Of a DNA stretch of 5,951 nucleotides, positions 1-5,951 are shown one piece after another. The notes below the pieces were generated by a model. It worked only from the letters and a program-made list of their open reading frames with translations. It searched no databases and was not told where the DNA came from. The stretch is from an uncultured Eubacterium sp. GTDB lineage: Bacteria > Bacillota > Clostridia > Lachnospirales > Lachnospiraceae. The stretch's first letter is position 1, and each line of letters opens with the position of its first letter. Location: the NCBI GenBank assembly GCA_905236295.1, contig CAJOQF010000251.1:1-5951 (forward strand), written 5' to 3'. Position numbers and translations under genes: made by a program.

Positions 1-1
1 A

Positions 2-52
2 CAGTCCACTTATTTCAACCCGCCACAACTCTTGGCAGTCCCTTCTGAATAA
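2..52 (+). other. possible 3' end of a convergent gene
   Basis: A plus-strand frame is open from the window edge to a TAA at 50-52, giving about 16 residues ending in LLAVPSE. It stops just before the hairpin at 57-87, as a convergent gene sharing a terminator would. A second frame is also open from the edge to a TGA at 46-48, and 50 bases are too few to distinguish coding from chance. There is no homology evidence, so this only flags where a neighbouring gene might end. Confidence 0.15.
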
Positions 53-87
53 AGAAAAATCCCCATCAGAATATCTGGTGGGGATTT
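44..87 (-). terminator. intrinsic terminator closing the five-gene operon
   Basis: Positions 57-70 pair with 74-87 around a 3-base loop (ATA). This makes a 14-bp stem with one G-T wobble (66/78) and a GC-rich block of CCCC against GGGG. Read on the minus strand, the stem is followed by a T-rich tail (TTCTTTATT after the closing T's of the stem), the classic Rho-independent layout. It lies 33 bases past the phosphatase stop codon. On the plus strand the tail is only ATTTGCG, so activity in that direction would be weaker, though a bidirectional role cannot be excluded. Confidence 0.9.
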
Positions 88-120
88 GCGAACAATCTAT
101 TAACTCTAACACTAACTAAT

Positions 121-999
121 TTAATTTAACAACCTTCTAAAAAATGTTTTTATTTTTGCTTTATAAGACATAACATCGGGGCTGTCCTTATTATCCTTAA
201 TTACAGATGCCAAAGCGATGCATATATTATCATCTCCACCTGCATCAAGTGCAAGCTTTAACAATTCTTTCTCACAACGTTCTAAATCTAAATACGTATG
301 ATCCAAAACTCTTTCTATAGCCCAATCACGACATAGACCACACAAACCATCACTACACAATATAAACATATCATTTGGACTAACAGAACATGTTATGATA
401 TCTGGATTAGCAGGAATATCCAAATCGCCCAACCCCCGGGTTATGATATTATTTTCTGGATGGATAAAGGCTTCATTTTCGGAGATGTCACCACGATCCA
501 CCAATTCCTGAACATAAGAATGATCCTTAGTCAACAATTTCAAGCCCTTATTAGGATTATATACATAGCATCTACTATCTCCACACCATGCAATATATGC
601 CATATCACCAAATATCCAACATAAGACTACAGTTGTCCCCATTCCAACGGCTTCGGAATTGAACTCAACAGCCTTTTTGATAGCATTATTGGCACTTTCT
701 ATTACCTTCTTTAGAAAACTCTTTTTTTTATCTACATCAGTATACTGGGCTATGCAATCAGGAGTAAAAGATTTTTTTATAGACTCAATTGCAACATGAG
801 AAGCCACTTCTCCAGCTTCAGGTCCACCCATTCCATCTGCAACAATCATAATTGAGCCAGCATCTCCTATTGGTATATAAGACGCAGTCTCTTCCTGTTC
901 CCAATTGGATATTAACAGGTTAGGGCATATAGCGAAAGCATCTTCATTATTCGCTCGTGCCTTACCGATGTCAGTTATGGCAGATAGTTTTATTATCAT
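121..999 (-). CDS. PP2C-family Ser/Thr protein phosphatase
   Basis: A 292-residue, single-domain, metal-dependent protein phosphatase that removes phosphate from Ser/Thr residues, normally opposing a eukaryote-like kinase. The family motifs appear in order: RANNED at 15-20, DGMGG at 55-59, GMGTT at 119-123, GDSR at 140-143, KDHS at 158-161, TRGLGD at 187-192, SDGL at 216-219 and GGDDN at 254-258. The acidic residues expected to bind the two metals (Asp20, Asp55, Asp217, Asp257) are all present, so it should be active. Length is typical of stand-alone bacterial members (about 240-290). There is no signal peptide or membrane segment, so it acts in the cytoplasm, although the four genes before it encode exported proteins. 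The tail after about 265 is basic (two KxK/RR patches) and may be a short docking or membrane-proximal segment. The start ATG at 999 puts the first beta strand immediately at the N-terminus, as usual for the fold. It is the last gene of the run, 41 bases after the protease. The family call is firm; the substrate is unknown. Confidence 0.95.
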   Translation of the reverse strand: MIIKLSAITDIGKARANNEDAFAICPNLLISNWEQEETASYIPIGDAGSIMIVADGMGGPEAGEVASHVAIESIKKSFTPDCIAQYTDVDKKKSFLKKVIESANNAIKKAVEFNSEAVGMGTTVVLCWIFGDMAYIAWCGDSRCYVYNPNKGLKLLTKDHSYVQELVDRGDISENEAFIHPENNIITRGLGDLDIPANPDIITCSVSPNDMFILCSDGLCGLCRDWAIERVLDHTYLDLERCEKELLKLALDAGGDDNICIALASVIKDNKDSPDVMSYKAKIKTFFRRLLN

Positions 1000-1021
1000 A
1001 AATACTTGCAGTCTTAATCAA

Positions 1022-1037
1022 TGCACATTTTTGTGCA
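1022..1037 (-). repeat. short inverted repeat between protease and phosphatase genes
   Basis: TGCACA (1022-1027) and TGTGCA (1032-1037) form a perfect 6-bp stem around a 4-base loop. It falls in the 41-base gap between the protease stop and the phosphatase start. No T-tract follows it on the minus strand, so it does not look like a terminator. It could protect or pause the transcript, or be a small dyad protein site. A 6-bp stem in AT-rich DNA could also be chance. Confidence 0.35.
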
Positions 1038-1040
1038 GTT

Positions 1041-2633
1041 TTATTGAAACCATTTTTCCCCATTAATAACATATAGACCATGAGGTAATGTTAGTGAGAT
1101 CTTCCCATCAACGTTATTTGAGAAAATTGTTCTTCCATTTATAGAAAAGATTTCTACTTTTATAGGATAATTAGTTTCTATACAAAGGACATTACCTGAT
1201 TCTTTGCGGATTGTCATATGAGTCTGATCTTCACAGTTTAATTCTTTTATATCTGTACTACCCACAATGGATATCTTATCCTGTTTCAATATCCGCAATT
1301 TTTCATCAGTTAATACTAAGTAATAATCTCCAGCTTTAATATTAGGGGTAATGGAAACATTTATGTTATACAATTGGCCATTATTGAGGATTTCTTTCCT
1401 GTATGAAAAGACTGCTGAGTCTTCATTATTAATGACAATATCTTCTGATACTTCCTTAATGAAATAATGTAGCTCTTGAACGTTCAACGTGCTGCTATTT
1501 TTAATTCTCAAAGAGAACTGTGCTTTTGTATTATTCTGTATGATATCTGGTGTTTCTTGGGCAATAGAGATATTCCTTTCCAAAGGGAAAATATCACAGA
1601 CACATGACTGCGAATAGTTATAGCCGTTCATTCCTGTTAAGTCATCCACTGTATAATAGCCATCTCCATCTCCTCCCCAGCCAAAATTAAAGTGAAAAAG
1701 ATTCAAGTTAGCATCATATCCATCTATAACGACAGCATGCCCCCCATATCCAGAATCACCTGCATATAACAATGGCTGTTGTTTATCGAGATTTTCGTAT
1801 AATAATGATTCCCATTCTGACTGAGAAAACCTGCTCTTCACATGATATCTTCCACTTAGGCGGAACTGAGATGAAAAAGGCTTAATCACATCATTAATAT
1901 GTCCACCAGTTCCAGTTGCACTATATTGCAACCAAGCCGAAGTGCCTACGATGTAGGTCAAGTTAGCAACGGCATTTTCTTCGTCTTCACTCTCTTCACC
2001 TTTATATTCAGTTTTTATCAAATTCCATTTGTATTCCGTCCCTGCAGGAACCGAATATGTTACAGGTGCCTTCCCATAAGAATACACAGGTGTATCATAT
2101 AAGGTAGTAGAGGGGTTGTCTTTATTCCAATAATAAACGATCTGTGATGCAGCTATTGCCACGCATCCTGCAATAGACTGTATTTTTCCATCCTCAACAA
2201 TAGGGGAGAACTTATTATAAGGTTTTCCTTGATGCCAACTGGTTTTAATTAGAGTTGGGATAGACAAACGACTTTCCTGTGACCTTGTCTGAGAAATCCT
2301 TTTTTCATCTGCCGTTTTTGGGTGATTTGTATATCGGTTATGGCTATTAATCCACTGCTTCAAATAAGGAGGGAGTTTTTGAGAATCCCAATTACCATAT
2401 TCTGAATAACCTATAATCCTCAATGATCCATCCCAACTTGAATTAACAATAACATACCCACAATCTCTACCCTTTGAAAATACAATATAATTATCATTTA
2501 CTTCAACAGCATGATACTTATAATTACATCCGAAAGATACTTCAGCAATTCTTTTTGCTTTTTCCGCATCAATAGTCTCAGAATGAACAAGTTTAGTAAA
2601 AAACAATGCTATTATAAACAAATAGAACCTCAT
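1041..2633 (-). CDS. C10 (streptopain/SpeB-like) cysteine protease preproprotein
   Basis: A secreted papain-fold cysteine peptidase of 530 residues, numbered from the ATG at 2633. Residues 1-18 form a signal peptide (MRFYLFIIALFF core, cleavage probably after VHS). Residues 20-120 resemble the C10 propeptide/Spi inhibitor-like domain, with the typical ending of a YVIV strand, a GYSEYG turn and PPYLKQWI. The catalytic domain starts near 125 (SWHQGKPYN). It has the nucleophile Cys157 in AGCVAIAASQ, His299 in GGHAVVIDGYD, and Asn316/Trp319 in FNFGWGGDGDGYY, so it should be active. An acidic loop lies at 213-219. A beta-sandwich follows (about 350-455), then a terminal domain at 459-530 with a VEIFSINGR strand and a GLYVING turn, resembling type IX secretion sorting domains. 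The frame can be extended 9 codons to a TTG at 2660. I prefer the ATG because it begins directly at the signal peptide, follows an A8 tract, and the TTG lies in a hairpin loop. The family is certain; the substrate is unknown (related enzymes include SpeB, interpain A and the Bacteroides fragilis Bfp proteases). Confidence 0.95.
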   Translation of the reverse strand: MRFYLFIIALFFTKLVHSETIDAEKAKRIAEVSFGCNYKYHAVEVNDNYIVFSKGRDCGYVIVNSSWDGSLRIIGYSEYGNWDSQKLPPYLKQWINSHNRYTNHPKTADEKRISQTRSQESRLSIPTLIKTSWHQGKPYNKFSPIVEDGKIQSIAGCVAIAASQIVYYWNKDNPSTTLYDTPVYSYGKAPVTYSVPAGTEYKWNLIKTEYKGEESEDEENAVANLTYIVGTSAWLQYSATGTGGHINDVIKPFSSQFRLSGRYHVKSRFSQSEWESLLYENLDKQQPLLYAGDSGYGGHAVVIDGYDANLNLFHFNFGWGGDGDGYYTVDDLTGMNGYNYSQSCVCDIFPLERNISIAQETPDIIQNNTKAQFSLRIKNSSTLNVQELHYFIKEVSEDIVINNEDSAVFSYRKEILNNGQLYNINVSITPNIKAGDYYLVLTDEKLRILKQDKISIVGSTDIKELNCEDQTHMTIRKESGNVLCIETNYPIKVEIFSINGRTIFSNNVDGKISLTLPHGLYVINGEKWFQ

Positions 2634-2634
2634 A

Positions 2635-2642
2635 TTTTTTTT
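2635..2642 (-). promoter_or_regulatory. A-tract translation-initiation signal for the protease
   Basis: On the coding strand, eight A's end two bases before the ATG at 2633. Bacteroidota mRNAs generally lack Shine-Dalgarno sequences, and A-rich sequence just upstream of the start is the common substitute. No GGAGG-like motif is present at a suitable distance. This tract supports the ATG at 2633 over the in-frame TTG at 2660. Confidence 0.5.
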
Positions 2643-2645
2643 AAA

Positions 2646-2674
2646 GGTGGAATCACTCAAATAGCGATTCCACC
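2646..2674 (-). promoter_or_regulatory. hairpin in the protease leader (possible attenuator or processing element)
   Basis: GGTGGAATC (2646-2654) and GATTCCACC (2666-2674) are a perfect 9-bp inverted repeat with an 11-base loop. It fills most of the 50-base gap between the lipoprotein stop and the protease ATG. On the minus strand the stem is followed by only TTT and then an A8 tract running to the start codon, so it is a poor intrinsic terminator. It may act as a weak attenuator, an mRNA-stabilising or cleavage element, or a structure affecting translation of the protease. The dyad is directly visible; the function is inferred. Confidence 0.6.
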
Positions 2675-2683
2675 ATCTTTCTA

Positions 2684-3697
2684 TTATTTACTTCTATCCC
2701 AATGATTATTGTCTGCTACGCCAAAATACGGATTACCAATATAGTCGTAATCCCAATATGACAAATATGCCTTACCTGGTTCTGTCTTATATTCAGATTG
2801 TCCATATGATCCATAAAAGCCATCATGGTCTTTCATTGAATATCCAAAACAAAGTCTAGTAGTTTTATCCGTATTAAATATATAACTATAACTCCAAGCG
2901 TCATCATCTAATCCAAACATTTTATAAAGCTCAAAAATCCGACCATACATCCAATCTTGATAATACCATGTATTTGTTCCCGGTTCATCTCGCATATTAT
3001 ACCGGTTGGTTGCATTAGGATCTAAATTAAATGACTGCGTAACATCTTTTGTATATAATGTAACCTCTGTTAAACTATCGCCATATACTTTTGGATCCCA
3101 TTTACTGAAATTTTCCCAAAGACTATATACGATACATCCTACAGGTTTAGGTTTTGTAGCTATTCTTGCACCATTTTCTTTAGTTATAGCAAATTTCTCT
3201 GAGGATTGAGACATAACATACCACTGCCCAAATCTTCCTTTTGGCTGTAATTTGGCTGTTGACATTTTCTCTTTATCTAATAACTCCCACATGGAGGATT
3301 TGTCTAGAGAATCTTCAGTAAAGGTTAGTGTAGTTATAGCATAATAATCACCGCTACGCAGTGTCTTTTCTTTTGTCATACTATTCGTGTTACTAAGATA
3401 CTCAACTATAGAATCCACCAACAACTCGTCCTTATCATATATCAAGGTACGCCATTGGATATGTCTTTGTTCTTCAGAATAGAATGTTGGAAATGATTTT
3501 TTTAGTGGTTTTACCCCGTGATACGTATCTTCATATGTATATGAAGAAAACAAATCTGTAGGATCAGCCGTAATAGTCAGCGTGTTATAATAAATCGGTT
3601 CTGGTGCTTTTACCGATGTCACTTCTATAGCATCATTTGTACAAGATAATAACAAACATATAGAAGCTACTACTATTCCTATTGATTTCCTTTTCAT
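2684..3697 (-). CDS. SPII lipoprotein of unrecognised family
   Basis: A 337-residue predicted lipoprotein. MKRK is followed by a hydrophobic stretch and a lipobox LLLSC with lipidated Cys19. The mature start, CTNDAIE, has only a weak acidic patch, so surface export is uncertain. Residues 35-126 look like a beta-sandwich: an ITADPT strand, then RTLIYDKDELLVDS (83-96), then a SGDYYAIT strand (115-122). This layout recalls fimbrillin/FimB-Mfa2-type or other Bacteroidales adhesin-like domains, but I cannot assign it to one. The last third is very rich in Trp and Tyr (for example TWYYQDWMYG and LSYWDYDYIG), suggesting a compact aromatic-lined or carbohydrate/peptide-binding surface. Only two Cys remain in the mature part after the lipidated one. 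The ATG at 3697 begins exactly at the signal peptide and lies 22 bases from the barrel gene. It sits directly upstream of the C10 protease, so it could anchor, present or restrain it. It is much larger than the known small C10 inhibitors (staphostatin/Spi type). No function is assigned. Confidence 0.85.
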   Translation of the reverse strand: MKRKSIGIVVASICLLLSCTNDAIEVTSVKAPEPIYYNTLTITADPTDLFSSYTYEDTYHGVKPLKKSFPTFYSEEQRHIQWRTLIYDKDELLVDSIVEYLSNTNSMTKEKTLRSGDYYAITTLTFTEDSLDKSSMWELLDKEKMSTAKLQPKGRFGQWYVMSQSSEKFAITKENGARIATKPKPVGCIVYSLWENFSKWDPKVYGDSLTEVTLYTKDVTQSFNLDPNATNRYNMRDEPGTNTWYYQDWMYGRIFELYKMFGLDDDAWSYSYIFNTDKTTRLCFGYSMKDHDGFYGSYGQSEYKTEPGKAYLSYWDYDYIGNPYFGVADNNHWDRSK

Positions 3698-3719
3698 AAT
3701 TATGATAAAATATAAATGA

Positions 3720-4433
3720 TCAGAATTTTACAACATTAAATAACCACGAGAGAGATACCTCAATGAAGCTCATCTTCGCTGGGAGGCTCTCTTTTGCTAA
3801 CTCGCTAGTACCGATATAATAACGAGCATTGATATCCAAACCTGTGTTAGGAATTGTATAGCCAAGACCTATCGCAACACGAAGATCTCCACCCTTCAGA
3901 TCACTTGTGTTATACTTAACAGACTCAATTCCTGGATAAGGTTGATTCAAATTCAAGCTTAATGCATCTGGACTTTTTGACATCAGCATAGCGAAATCGG
4001 GGCCTGCTTCAATATAAAGTCCATTCAATGCTCTGGAAGTAGCCATAGGGTACACTTGTAATAACAAAGGAATCTCCAGATAACCTAATGACAGGTCGTC
4101 ATTGGCAATGGTTTTAGCTTTGGCTGAACGATATTTTAGTTCCAGGCCAACACCAATCATACCAGTACCTTCGTAAGAATTCTCGGTGGCTCTACCGAAA
4201 CGGGCTCTCAAAGCGACACCGCCAGAAAAGCCGAAGCTTCCACCATCGAACAAATCACACTCTGCAGGTTGCCCTGAAATGGATGACAAAGAGCCTCCAA
4301 TCTTAGGTCCTACAAACAACACATTTTTTTTCGACGAATTTCCGATATCAGAAATGTCGAGCTCACCATTGCTTTGAGCAAGACAGTATTGACTGCTCAA
4401 AATGGCGAGTGCTAAAAATAGCTTTTTCTTCAT
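3720..4433 (-). CDS. PorT-like outer-membrane beta-barrel protein
   Basis: A 237-residue predicted outer-membrane barrel. Residues 1-19 are a signal peptide (MKKKLFLALAIL core, cleavage after CLA, before Gln20). After a short polar stretch come alternating strands typical of the PorT/OMP_b-brl_2 family: GPKIGGSLSSI (42-52), GFSGGVALRARFG (68-80), GVGLELKYRSA (94-104), the family-typical YLEIPLLLQVYP (118-129) and YIEAGPDFAMLM (140-151). These are followed by AIGLGYTI, LDINARYYIG and FIEVSLSWLF near the end. The protein ends in Phe, as outer-membrane barrels often do. Length is typical of the 8-10-strand members (200-240). These barrels are usually structural or accessory envelope proteins with no enzymatic role. 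The similarity is at family level and does not make it the secretion-system PorT itself. The gene looks richer in GC than its neighbours: 55% at 4201-4260 by hand count, against 28-38% in sampled lines of the flanking genes. The ATG at 4433 follows a U-rich leader. Confidence 0.88.
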   Translation of the reverse strand: MKKKLFLALAILSSQYCLAQSNGELDISDIGNSSKKNVLFVGPKIGGSLSSISGQPAECDLFDGGSFGFSGGVALRARFGRATENSYEGTGMIGVGLELKYRSAKAKTIANDDLSLGYLEIPLLLQVYPMATSRALNGLYIEAGPDFAMLMSKSPDALSLNLNQPYPGIESVKYNTSDLKGGDLRVAIGLGYTIPNTGLDINARYYIGTSELAKESLPAKMSFIEVSLSWLFNVVKF

Positions 4434-4463
4434 AAATTAAAAATTAAAAAAAACAAAACGATA
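4434..4463 (-). promoter_or_regulatory. U-rich leader between WG-repeat and barrel genes
   Basis: The 30-base gap is almost entirely A/T and reads on the coding strand as runs of T (including T8 at 4446-4453) ending at the ATG. No hairpin precedes the T-run, so it is not an intrinsic terminator, and no TAnnTTTG promoter box is visible. It probably serves as an unstructured ribosome-loading region. Confidence 0.35.
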
Positions 4464-5951
4464 TCATAAAACTAAAATATCCACTTTTCTGGGTTTAAGA
4501 GTTATCTTATTTTTTGTTACAGTATTTCCATTTGAAGTACTTACTCTTACATACTGGTTATTGTGTCCTGATTTGATATTAGGAAAATAGGACTTAATCG
4601 TCTTTACTGATTTTGCATCAATTGTCACTGATTCTGTAATCTTCTCAAATTCTGCATCACCACCCGTCATCGTCACTGTTGTTCTTATGACTTCATCATT
4701 GGGATTTCTAATTTCTGCAAAAACCCATATTTTATCATTGTCATCTGCTTCTGTATTTTTAATAGAGATGACAATCTGGAGTCCTTGAGTTTTCTTCTTG
4801 AACGTGTAGGAAATTGTATCAGATGCCAAGATCATTCCATCTGACAAAACGTCAACGATATATGATTGCTTATCACTTTTAGGATTTGTTTTGAATGTAT
4901 AAATATCGCCCTGACAGTTGATGTCTTGCGGAGAAGAGTTCACGTCTTCTTTTACTACAACATCTACTCCTCGCTCTTTATAGATATCAGGAGTCAAAAG
5001 AGAAAAAGAGCATTCAGCATTCTTACCTGAATTATAGACAACATCAGATTTATGAACTGAAATAGAAAAAAGATCAGAACTTTCAATATATTTTAGTATT
5101 CCACACTTGCCTTTTGTATGGACAATTGTGTATCCGTCTACAATTGGGGTCGCACTATCGAATTGAATAGGAAGAAGTGTCATGTCATCTTTCATAAAAC
5201 CATATTTTCCATTAATCTGAGTTGGAGAAATCCCTATTTCTCCTGATGACATCTGTGAATATGGAATAGTCATGTCACGTTTTGACAATTCAGAAAAGCA
5301 GTACAGATAGTCTATTTTGGTAGCCTTTGGTTTAGAGACACTTTTACACTTTTTTGTTTTTGCATTAAAACTATAAAATTTGCCCTCTGTATCCCAAATG
5401 ATGGCTTCACCATTGTAGACGTTTGTTCCATTCCTGACTTTTCCAACTCCTATTATCATTGGCTGTTTTTCTCCGGATTTATCAATAAGTGCATATTCCT
5501 TATTATGGAAAACAGATGCATATCCCTCGCTGAACGGCTTGATTGTAGTATAATGCTCATTAAAGCCTACTACTTCTGACCCTTTCTCATCAATATATCC
5601 TTTCTCGCCTTTCTCGTTTTCTACTGATAGCAGACCGTCTGAGTAAAAAACTTGACCAAGCAAAGCGTAATAGGTCTTTGAAAACTTGCTAAGGTCTCCA
5701 GAAGCGCTCAGAGTACCTACCACTCTATCTCTCTCGTTTTCTCTGCTTATTAAGATTGCCAGATTCTCATAAAATGGTGTTATTTCACTACAAACAGCAT
5801 CAACAACAATGGTCCCATCAGGCTTAATGATTCCTATTTTACCATTGTTTACAAATTGATACAAACCATTTGTTATCTGATTAATCTCAGAATAATCCCG
5901 AGGTGTCATTGTCCAAACAAATGTCTGTGCAGAAACAGGATTTGCCATGAA
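4464..5951 (-). CDS. secreted WG-repeat-like protein with C-terminal beta-sandwich domains (5' partial)
   Basis: At least 494 residues, numbered from the in-frame ATG at 5948. That ATG is probably internal. The codon before it (TTC) keeps the frame open to the window edge, and MANPVSAQ looks like the tail of a signal peptide cut after VSA or VSAQ with its basic and hydrophobic parts missing. Residues 27-290 contain degenerate WG (KWG) repeats, each with a Gly-aromatic or hydrophobic turn followed by D/KxxG and a hydrophobic strand: KIGIIKPDGTIVVDAV (37-52), KGYIDEKGSEVV (116-127), YALIDKSGEK (152-161), KYGFMKDDMTLLPIQFD (248-264) and CGILKY (282-287). The Trp of the canonical WG is replaced throughout. 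From about 297 the protein becomes two beta-sandwich-like segments (about 297-388 and 389-490). The second has NTEADDNDKIWVFAEIRNP, resembling Ig-like/CARDB-type adhesion modules. There is no membrane anchor or enzyme motif. It is probably a periplasmic or surface scaffold or binding protein. It is first of the visible genes, 30 bases before the barrel gene. Confidence 0.8.
   Translation of the reverse strand, partial: FMANPVSAQTFVWTMTPRDYSEINQITNGLYQFVNNGKIGIIKPDGTIVVDAVCSEITPFYENLAILISRENERDRVVGTLSASGDLSKFSKTYYALLGQVFYSDGLLSVENEKGEKGYIDEKGSEVVGFNEHYTTIKPFSEGYASVFHNKEYALIDKSGEKQPMIIGVGKVRNGTNVYNGEAIIWDTEGKFYSFNAKTKKCKSVSKPKATKIDYLYCFSELSKRDMTIPYSQMSSGEIGISPTQINGKYGFMKDDMTLLPIQFDSATPIVDGYTIVHTKGKCGILKYIESSDLFSISVHKSDVVYNSGKNAECSFSLLTPDIYKERGVDVVVKEDVNSSPQDINCQGDIYTFKTNPKSDKQSYIVDVLSDGMILASDTISYTFKKKTQGLQIVISIKNTEADDNDKIWVFAEIRNPNDEVIRTTVTMTGGDAEFEKITESVTIDAKSVKTIKSYFPNIKSGHNNQYVRVSTSNGNTVTKNKITLKPRKVDILVL

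Noticed and set aside
1..56. Possible insertion-sequence end or attachment site at the left edge
   Set aside because: The GC-richer 50 bases differ a little from the rest, but I see no terminal inverted repeat, target duplication or transposase fragment.
1899..2102. Plus-strand open frame of 67 codons inside the protease gene
   Set aside because: It lies fully opposite the catalytic domain of a clear C10 protease, its Ser/Phe/Cys-rich product matches no fold I know, and no start signal precedes it.
2646..2674. Reading this hairpin as the intrinsic terminator of the lipoprotein gene
   Set aside because: On the transcribed strand only three T's follow the stem before an A8 tract, and the next gene starts 12 bases later, so full termination is unlikely; kept as a possible attenuator or processing site.
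2511..2705. Plus-strand open frame of 64 codons across the protease start and lipoprotein end
   Set aside because: It is antisense to two well-supported genes and passes through the hairpin; it is best explained as a shadow frame.
3006..3209. Plus-strand open frame of 67 codons opposite the lipoprotein gene
   Set aside because: Antisense to a gene with a clear lipobox and continuous frame; no independent support.
4186..4377. Plus-strand open frame of 63 codons opposite the barrel gene
   Set aside because: The proline/lysine-rich product mirrors the GC-richer barrel codons; no signal or motif supports it.
1000..4463. Internal Bacteroidota promoters (TTTG / TAnnTTTG) in the intergenic gaps
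   Set aside because: Reading the four gaps for CAAAnnTA on the plus strand gave no match; the nearest, at the CAAAACGATA around 4454-4463, has the wrong spacing.

Overview
The window is a single-strand block of five closely spaced genes, all read leftward on the minus strand, from a member of the Bacteroidota, most likely a Bacteroidales gut or oral organism of the Prevotella/Bacteroides type. This is inferred from the low GC content, the absence of Shine-Dalgarno sequences with A- or U-rich stretches before start codons instead, and the protein families. Those families are a C10 (streptopain-like) peptidase with a C-terminal sorting-like domain, a PorT-type outer-membrane barrel, a WG-repeat protein and an SPII lipoprotein. 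The genus cannot be fixed from this sequence alone.

In transcription order (right to left) the layout is: (1) 5951-4464, a secreted WG-repeat-like protein with C-terminal beta-sandwich domains, whose true start lies beyond the right edge; (2) 4433-3720, a small outer-membrane beta-barrel; (3) 3697-2684, a lipoprotein of unrecognised family; (4) 2633-1041, a C10 cysteine protease preproprotein; (5) 999-121, a cytoplasmic PP2C-type Ser/Thr phosphatase with a complete metal-binding motif set. Gaps are 30, 22, 50 and 41 bases. I see no Bacteroidota-type promoter (TTTG / TAnnTTTG) in any gap, and a strong intrinsic terminator (57-87) follows the phosphatase. The simplest reading is one operon whose promoter, and probably more genes, lie to the right of the window.

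Four products are predicted to be exported (periplasm, outer membrane or cell surface), while the fifth is a soluble cytoplasmic phosphatase. A PP2C enzyme normally opposes a Ser/Thr kinase, and none is present here, so a kinase or phosphoprotein-reader partner encoded upstream is a reasonable prediction but not shown. The most notable local features are a 9-bp hairpin directly in front of the protease start codon, the unrecognised aromatic-rich lipoprotein beside the protease, and the joining of envelope proteins with a phosphatase. No RNA genes, CRISPR arrays, insertion sequences or long repeats were seen.
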